A stretch of 9,248 nt of DNA from VGEM01 sp033764265 (GTDB lineage Bacteria > Pseudomonadota > Alphaproteobacteria > Rhodospirillales > Rhodospirillaceae), in the NCBI GenBank assembly GCA_033764265.1, contig JANRJB010000181.1, positions 1 to 9,248 on the forward strand. Direction: 5' to 3'. Positions 5,727-9,248 of this stretch are shown one piece after another (position 1 is the first letter of the stretch; each line of letters opens with the position of its first letter). A model generated the notes under the pieces. The model was not told the DNA's origin. It made no database searches and saw only the letters and a list, made by a program, of their open reading frames with translations. The position numbers were made by a program, and so were the translations under genes.

Positions 5727-6159
5727 GCCGGGCGTCGCCGTCAGCCGCCACCCTTGCCGAGCCGGCGGCCACGCGCGCGGCCAAGGTCTCGACCCACAGC
5801 CGGATGAACGGACTGGCGGCGGCCATCTTGACGTCGAGCAGCACGCGCGGCAGCACCAGCAGCTCGCAATCGGTCTGCGCCACGGCGTCGGCGGAGCGCG
5901 GTCCATGCATCAGCAGCGCCATTTCGCCGAAGAACTGGCCGGGCCCCAGCAGGGTCAGGTCGACCCGCCGGCCGCGCGTGTTGATGGTGCTGATGTTGAC
6001 CTGTCCGCGCAGGACGGCGAACGCCTCTTCGGCGGCGTCGCCCTGCGCGAAGATGCGCGCGCCCGCGGTGTAGCTGCGCCGGCCCAGGATGGTGCCCAGC
6101 ATCTCCACCAGGCCGGCGCCGGCGCGATCGATTTCCGTGCTCCGGTTCGCCTCGCTCAT
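5713..6159 (-). CDS. Stand-alone cyclic-nucleotide-binding-domain protein (type y, last of four)
   Basis: The product is 148 residues and is essentially one CRP-like cNMP-binding domain. The phosphate-binding cassette reads FGEMALLMHGPRSA (77-90) with Glu79 and Arg88, the residues that contact ribose and cyclic phosphate in the family. A preceding IFAQGDAAEEAFAVLRGQV (36-54) is the beta-barrel segment. The C-terminal helix (SPFIRLWVETLAARV, 116-130) is not a helix-turn-helix DNA-binding domain, so the protein is unlikely to be a CRP/FNR regulator by itself. It closely resembles the protein at 6548-6958 (RSA after the Pro, CEL, WVETLA). ATG 6159 overlaps the upstream gene's stop as ATGA (6156-6159). 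A longer in-frame ATG at 6279 lies inside the neighbouring gene and is rejected. The Arg/Asp-rich tail after 133 is unique to this copy. Confidence 0.88.
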   Translation of the reverse strand: MSEANRSTEIDRAGAGLVEMLGTILGRRSYTAGARIFAQGDAAEEAFAVLRGQVNISTINTRGRRVDLTLLGPGQFFGEMALLMHGPRSADAVAQTDCELLVLPRVLLDVKMAAASPFIRLWVETLAARVAAGSARVAADGDARPNRR

Positions 6160-6542
6160 CGGCCGGCCCGCTGCGAGACATCGGCCAGGCGGCCCGACAT
6201 GTAGTTGATCCAGAAGCGCAGGAACGGATCGGCCTTGGCCATCTCGCGCGCCAGCGCCTCGCGGTTGATGGCCACGCACACCGAGGTGACCTCGGCCACG
6301 GCCATGGCGGTGCGCGGCGCGTTCATGATCAAGGCCATCTCGCCGAAGATCTGTCCGGGCGCGACGACGGCGAACTGCACCAGTTCGCCGGCCGCGTTCG
6401 GCGCCAGGATCGCCACCTGCCCCGACACCAGCAGGTAGGCGTCGTCGGCCGGCTCGCCGTGCAGGAAAATCACCGCCTTCTCGTCGAAGCGCGCCACCGG
6501 CAGGCCGGCCAGATCGGGAATCGGTGCGGTGGAGGCGGCCAT
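6156..6542 (-). CDS. Stand-alone cyclic-nucleotide-binding-domain protein (type x, third of four)
   Basis: The product is 128 residues, a single cNMP-binding domain. Features are HGEPADDAYLLVSGQVAI (28-45), cassette FGEMALIMNAPRTA (66-79) with Glu68 and Arg77, and a C-terminal helix DPFLRFWINYMSGRL (105-119). There is no DNA-binding or enzymatic domain. It matches the first gene of the cluster (6976-7356) better than its immediate neighbours: both have GEP.D.AYLV, PRT and RFWI.YMS.RL. It starts 5 bases after the stop of the preceding gene and overlaps the next by four bases, so all four genes form one operon with coupled translation. The ligand could be cAMP, cGMP or another cyclic nucleotide. 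Loss of ligand binding is possible, but nothing visible demands it. Confidence 0.88.
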   Translation of the reverse strand: MAASTAPIPDLAGLPVARFDEKAVIFLHGEPADDAYLLVSGQVAILAPNAAGELVQFAVVAPGQIFGEMALIMNAPRTAMAVAEVTSVCVAINREALAREMAKADPFLRFWINYMSGRLADVSQRAGR

Positions 6543-6547
6543 CGCCG

Positions 6548-6958
6548 TCAGCTCGCCTTCTGGGTGCCGGCGACGATGCGCTTGGCCAGCGTCTCGACCC
6601 AGCGCCGGATCAGGGGGTCGAGATCGCGCATTTTCTCCTCGAGCTGGGCGCGCGACACGATCGCCAGCTCGCAGGCGGTGCGCGCCGTGGCCGTGGCGCT
6701 GCGCGGCGCGCCGACCATCAGCGCCATCTCGCCGAACACCTGGCCCTGGTGCAGCGTGGTGAGGTGAATGTTCTGGCCGCGGTCGTTGGTGGCGTGCAGG
6801 TCGACGTCGCCCTTCAGGATGACGAAGGCATGGTCGGCCGACGCGCCTTGGCGGAAGATCACCGCCGCGGCCGGATAGACGCGCCGTTCCAGCACCTTCT
6901 TGGCGCCCTCGATGTTGAGGCGCTGCGGGGCGCGCTGCGGGGATGGCCGTTCCGACAT
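6548..6958 (-). CDS. Stand-alone cyclic-nucleotide-binding-domain protein (type y, second of four)
   Basis: The product is 136 residues. The start ATG 6958 lies 17 bases after the stop of the upstream gene, with only a weak GGGA-like ribosome site. The frame is open to 7264, but that stretch is antisense-free shadow inside the upstream gene in another phase. The cNMP domain includes IFRQGASADHAFVILKGDV (34-52), cassette FGEMALMVGAPRSA (75-88) with Glu77 and Arg86, and the helix DPLIRRWVETLAKRI (114-128). It pairs with the protein at 5713-6159: both start MSE and share RR.Y.A.A.IF.QG, PRSA, CEL and WVETLA. No helix-turn-helix follows the domain. Confidence 0.87.
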   Translation of the reverse strand: MSERPSPQRAPQRLNIEGAKKVLERRVYPAAAVIFRQGASADHAFVILKGDVDLHATNDRGQNIHLTTLHQGQVFGEMALMVGAPRSATATARTACELAIVSRAQLEEKMRDLDPLIRRWVETLAKRIVAGTQKAS

Positions 6959-6975
6959 GGCGATCCCGGCCCGGC

Positions 6976-7356
6976 TCAGGTGTGCGCGCGCTTGGTCAGC
7001 GCCTGCAGCCGTTCCGACATGTATTCGATCCAGAAGCGGATGAACGGGTCGGTCTTGGCCAGGCGCTTTTCCAGGATCGAGCGGTCGATGACGACACAGG
7101 TGCAATCCTGCGCGGCGATCGCCGTGGTGGTGCGCGGCGTGCGGTTGACGATGGCCATTTCGCCGAAAATCTCGCCGGTCTTGATCATCGCCGCCGTCAC
7201 GCGCTCGCCCTTGTCGTTGACGGTCACGATCGCCACCGCGCCCTTGGCGACCAGATAGGCGCAATCGCCCGGCTCGCCGCTCGCGAACACGGTTGTGCCC
7301 GAAGGGTAGGTCTTGATCTCGAGCCCACGCGTGTCGATGTCGACGGCGTCCGTCAT
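6976..7356 (-). CDS. Stand-alone cyclic-nucleotide-binding-domain protein (type x, first of four)
   Basis: The product is 126 residues. One cNMP-binding domain fills the protein: FASGEPGDCAYLVAKGAVAI (24-43), cassette FGEMAIVNRTPRTT (64-77) with Glu66 and Arg75, and the helix DPFIRFWIEYMSERL (103-117). It is the sister of the protein at 6156-6542. ATG 7356 is the only reasonable start, and the Shine-Dalgarno is weak. It lies 60 bases downstream of the SRPBCC-like gene on the same strand. It may be read through from that gene or start from its own promoter in the gap. Such one-domain proteins probably act by binding a partner protein, but no partner can be named from sequence. Confidence 0.88.
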   Translation of the reverse strand: MTDAVDIDTRGLEIKTYPSGTTVFASGEPGDCAYLVAKGAVAIVTVNDKGERVTAAMIKTGEIFGEMAIVNRTPRTTTAIAAQDCTCVVIDRSILEKRLAKTDPFIRFWIEYMSERLQALTKRAHT

Positions 7357-7363
7357 GAACCCG

Positions 7364-7393
7364 AGTCTAGCGGCGGACGCGGGGCGTCCACAA
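7364..7393 (-). promoter_or_regulatory. Weak candidate promoter for the cyclic-nucleotide-binding quartet
   Basis: On the minus strand TTGTGG (7388-7393) and TAGACT (7364-7369) are separated by 18 bases. The -10 ends 7 bases before ATG 7356, so a transcript from here would be leaderless or nearly so, consistent with the missing ribosome site. Matches to consensus are only 3/6 and 4/6. Confidence 0.25.
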
Positions 7394-7416
7394 GCGGGCG
7401 CGGCGGACTTGACCGG

Positions 7417-7971
7417 TCACAACCTACGCTCCGCCCGCCGCTTCATCAGCCGCAGCATGTCGCGGCGGATCAGGCCCGACCACGGCCGGATGATCATCCA
7501 GTACACCGTGAACCAGCGCCGGGTGGCCGCGTCGCAGCACAACACCCGCGTTTCGGTGTCGATCCGGCATGTCCCCTCGCCCAACGCGGTCACGGTGAAG
7601 CCCCAGGCCAGTTTGAAACCCGGCCCCGGGTGCGCGGCGAATTCCTCCGGCGTCCAGCTGCGCCTGCCCGCGCCGGCCACCAGCCCGCGCACCAGGTCGC
7701 GCGGTGGAATGCGGCTGAGCGGAATGAAGTCGCGCGTGCTCATGGATTTGGGCGGCACCGGCCCCAGGAACAGCCGCGCCGGGATGCGCCAGATGGCCTG
7801 CAACACACGGGCGATCGTGCTGTCCGACAGATCGATGGCCTCGACGGCGGCGAATGCGGCGGCGGTATCGGCGCGCACCGTGATCTGGTGACGTTCGGTG
7901 AACTGAAAGACCGGGAGCAGCCGGTCCAGTTCGGCCGACGCGCCGCTGGCCCCTTGAGGCGATAAGGTCAT
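7417..7971 (-). CDS. SRPBCC/START-like fold hypothetical protein
   Basis: The product is 184 residues from ATG 7971. A GTG at 7998 in the same frame would give 193 residues, and neither start has a clear ribosome site, so the start is uncertain. The sequence has the look of a ligand-binding SRPBCC (polyketide-cyclase-like) protein: an opening strand FQFTERHQITVRADTAAAFA (22-41), the central block with SRIPPRDLVRGLVAG (86-100), then strands FKLAWGFTVTALGEGTCRID (119-138), TETRVLCCDAATRRWF (139-154), and a long C-terminal helix WSGLIRRDMLRLMKRRAERRL. No signal peptide or membrane segment is evident. The fold call rests on this pattern rather than on a catalytic motif, and the function is unknown. 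It is the first gene of the minus-strand run leading into the cyclic-nucleotide-binding quartet and is divergent from the amidohydrolase gene. Confidence 0.7.
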   Translation of the reverse strand: MTLSPQGASGASAELDRLLPVFQFTERHQITVRADTAAAFAAVEAIDLSDSTIARVLQAIWRIPARLFLGPVPPKSMSTRDFIPLSRIPPRDLVRGLVAGAGRRSWTPEEFAAHPGPGFKLAWGFTVTALGEGTCRIDTETRVLCCDAATRRWFTVYWMIIRPWSGLIRRDMLRLMKRRAERRL

Positions 7972-8002
7972 GTGGCGGTGGTTTTCGATCGGGTCCACAG
8001 GC

Positions 8003-8031
8003 TATGCTAGCGGTTCGTGCCAGCCGGGGAA
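8003..8031 (+). promoter_or_regulatory. Candidate -10 element and ribosome site for the amidohydrolase gene
   Basis: TATGCT (8003-8008) could be a -10 box giving a leader of about 20 bases. It is embedded in the small inverted repeat GCTA-TGC-TAGC (8001-8011). No good -35 is visible. GGGGAA (8026-8031) lies 5 bases before ATG 8037 and decides that start over the in-frame ATG at 8004. The 65-base divergent gap from 7972 holds nothing else I can support. Confidence 0.35.
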
Positions 8032-8036
8032 ATCAC

Positions 8037-9200
8037 ATGAAGCGGATCGCGCCTTACGTCACCATCGACGGCGACAGCCACGTCAACATGCCGCCCGACC
8101 TGTTTCAGAAGTACATGGACCCCGAATTCCTCAAGCGGCCGGGCGGCCCGCGGGTGGAGATCGAGAACGGCATCATGTACTTCAGCATGGGCCGGCTGGC
8201 CGCGCCGTCGCGCGCGACCAAGACCGTGACGCCAAGCTTCCTGGCCGAGGGGCCGCGCGGCGGCGTCGATCCCGACTACCGCGTCAAGAACTTCATGGAC
8301 CCGGAGGGCATCGACCGCGGCGTCATCATGCCGCCGGGGCGCATTTGGCCGGCGTACCTGGGCGATCCCGAGATGGGCAACGCACAGGTCGAGGCCTACA
8401 ACAACTGGCTGCACGATTTCTGCAAAGTCCATCCGACCAGGCTGTTCGGCTACGGCGTGCTCAACCTGGCCGACCCCAAGCACGCGGTGAAGGAAATGCG
8501 GCGCTGCGTGCAGGAGTTGGGCTTTCCTGCGGTGGACATCAACTGCTCGGTGATCGGCAACACGCCCGAGGAGTACCGCATCCTGGCCGACGAATTCTTC
8601 TATCCGATCTGGCAGGAAGCGCAGAACCTGAACTGCCCGATCGGCATTCACGCCTTCGGCGCGCCGCGCATCAAGGGCCACGAATACAACATGTGGAAGA
8701 TGCCCTCGGTGATGAGCGACGTGTTCGGCTTCCCCTACGTCGGCATGGACATCTTCAACAACCTGGTGTTCGGCGGCGTCTGCGAAACCTTCCCCAAGGT
8801 CAAGTTCGGCATCTTCGAGGGTTGCCTGGGCTGGGTGGCGATGATCGTCGACCGCATCCACGAGCGGCGCGAGAAGTTCGCCGAGATGATGCGCGTGTAC
8901 GTACCCAAGCTGAAGATGGGCGGCGAGGACTACATCCAGCGGCAAATCTGGTTCGGCTTCGAGCCGGAGGACCCGTTCCTGCCCGACTTCATCAAGTGGA
9001 CCAAGGCGCCCAACCGGCTGATCTATTCCGCCGACTACCCGCACCTGGAATGGGAAACCGGCCAGACGCTGGAATACCTCGAGCGCGCCGACGTGGCCGA
9101 TGCGGTCAAGAAGCAGACCTTGTCGGACAATTCGCTCGAGTTCTTCCGCTGGGACGACACCGCGGTGGGCAAGTCGCGCGCCCCGCTGGCGGCGGAGTAG
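8037..9200 (+). CDS. Amidohydrolase family protein (COG2159, ACMSD/resorcylate-decarboxylase-like TIM barrel)
   Basis: The product is 387 residues, a typical size. The start is ATG 8037 with GGGGAA 5 bases upstream; an in-frame ATG at 8004 would place that site inside the gene. Metal-site features in order are the N-terminal DGDSH (11-15, Asp13 and His15), GIHAFG with His205, FEGCLGW (260-266, Glu261) and SADYPH (331-336, Asp333), which match the single-metal amidohydrolase_2 layout. Members are hydrolases or non-oxidative decarboxylases of aromatic or related acids, and the substrate is not predictable here. In many relatives the first motif continues to Glu-Pro and the third reads EGG or ESG; here they read MP and EGC, so this is a somewhat divergent member. 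It is divergent from the SRPBCC-like gene, and a palindrome follows its stop. Confidence 0.9.
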   Translation: MKRIAPYVTIDGDSHVNMPPDLFQKYMDPEFLKRPGGPRVEIENGIMYFSMGRLAAPSRATKTVTPSFLAEGPRGGVDPDYRVKNFMDPEGIDRGVIMPPGRIWPAYLGDPEMGNAQVEAYNNWLHDFCKVHPTRLFGYGVLNLADPKHAVKEMRRCVQELGFPAVDINCSVIGNTPEEYRILADEFFYPIWQEAQNLNCPIGIHAFGAPRIKGHEYNMWKMPSVMSDVFGFPYVGMDIFNNLVFGGVCETFPKVKFGIFEGCLGWVAMIVDRIHERREKFAEMMRVYVPKLKMGGEDYIQRQIWFGFEPEDPFLPDFIKWTKAPNRLIYSADYPHLEWETGQTLEYLERADVADAVKKQTLSDNSLEFFRWDDTAVGKSRAPLAAE

Positions 9201-9223
9201 ACCGCAAACCCCACCTCACCCTG

Positions 9224-9243
9224 CCCTCTCCTCAAGGAGAGGG
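9224..9243. repeat. Intergenic palindrome (perfect 8-9 bp stem) after the amidohydrolase gene
   Basis: CCCTCTCC (9224-9231) pairs perfectly with GGAGAGGG (9236-9243) around TCAA; the T9232/A9235 pair could extend the stem to nine. It begins 24 bases after the stop codon and is flanked by CCTCACCCTG and AAAAA. The sequence resembles the CCCTCTCC/GGAGAGGG palindromes dispersed between genes in many proteobacteria. It could stall or end transcription, but the run after it is A on the + strand rather than U, so it is not a standard intrinsic terminator for the amidohydrolase. Confidence 0.6.
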
Positions 9244-9248
9244 AAAAA

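Noticed and set aside
6947..7021. 13-base direct repeat CCGTTCCGACATG at 6947-6959 and 7009-7021
   Set aside because: One copy encodes the MSER start of the second cNMP gene and the other the MSER inside the first gene's C-terminal helix; probably chance plus shared codon choice rather than a recombination site.
5713..7356. CRP/FNR transcription regulators
   Set aside because: All four proteins end soon after the cNMP-binding domain, with no room for a helix-turn-helix domain.
9224..9248. Rho-independent terminator of the amidohydrolase gene
   Set aside because: The stem is perfect, but it is followed by A residues on the + strand, so the U-tract is missing in that direction; listed as a repeat instead.

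Overview
The window is dense, GC-rich bacterial DNA. Shine-Dalgarno-like sites precede most of the genes that start transcripts, genes are packed tightly, and several stop and start codons overlap. The gene families (zinc-free MDR oxidoreductases, COG2159 amidohydrolase, BNR/MoaD pair, HTH-less cyclic-nucleotide-binding proteins, ParDE toxin-antitoxin, predicted lipoprotein) fit a free-living Gram-negative, most likely an alphaproteobacterium. That placement is an inference from gene content. No rRNA, tRNA, CRISPR array or transposase is visible.

Left part (1-4256): three paralogous MDR oxidoreductase genes lie in one direction on the + strand: a 3' fragment at 1-200, a full copy at 1498-2517 and another at 3246-4256. 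Each gap between them holds minus-strand genes. The first gap has a metallo-beta-lactamase-fold lipoprotein of the NAPE-PLD/RomA type in which four of seven expected zinc ligands appear to be replaced. The second has a ParD/ParE-like toxin-antitoxin pair with a recognisable promoter, an operator-like inverted repeat and probably a leaderless antitoxin mRNA. In both gaps the minus-strand stop codon lies one base from the oxidoreductase stop codon.

Middle (3246-5726): the third oxidoreductase is followed after 11 bases by a cytoplasmic BNR/Asp-box beta-propeller protein, and 10 bases later by a MoaD/ThiS-like ubiquitin-fold protein ending in Gly-Gly. They look like one operon.

Right part (5713-8036): on the minus strand an SRPBCC-like protein precedes four consecutive small proteins, each a single cyclic-nucleotide-binding domain with no DNA-binding domain. 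Sequence comparison shows that they alternate between two types (x-y-x-y), which points to duplication of an ancestral two-gene unit. All four keep the Glu and Arg of the phosphate-binding cassette. The last one overlaps the MoaD-like gene tail-to-tail by 14 bases.

Right end (8037-9248): a divergently transcribed COG2159 amidohydrolase, followed by a perfect intergenic palindrome at the window edge. No gene-free stretch exceeds 170 bases. The most notable items are the apparent pseudo-enzyme lipoprotein and the alternating quartet of stand-alone cyclic-nucleotide-binding domains.
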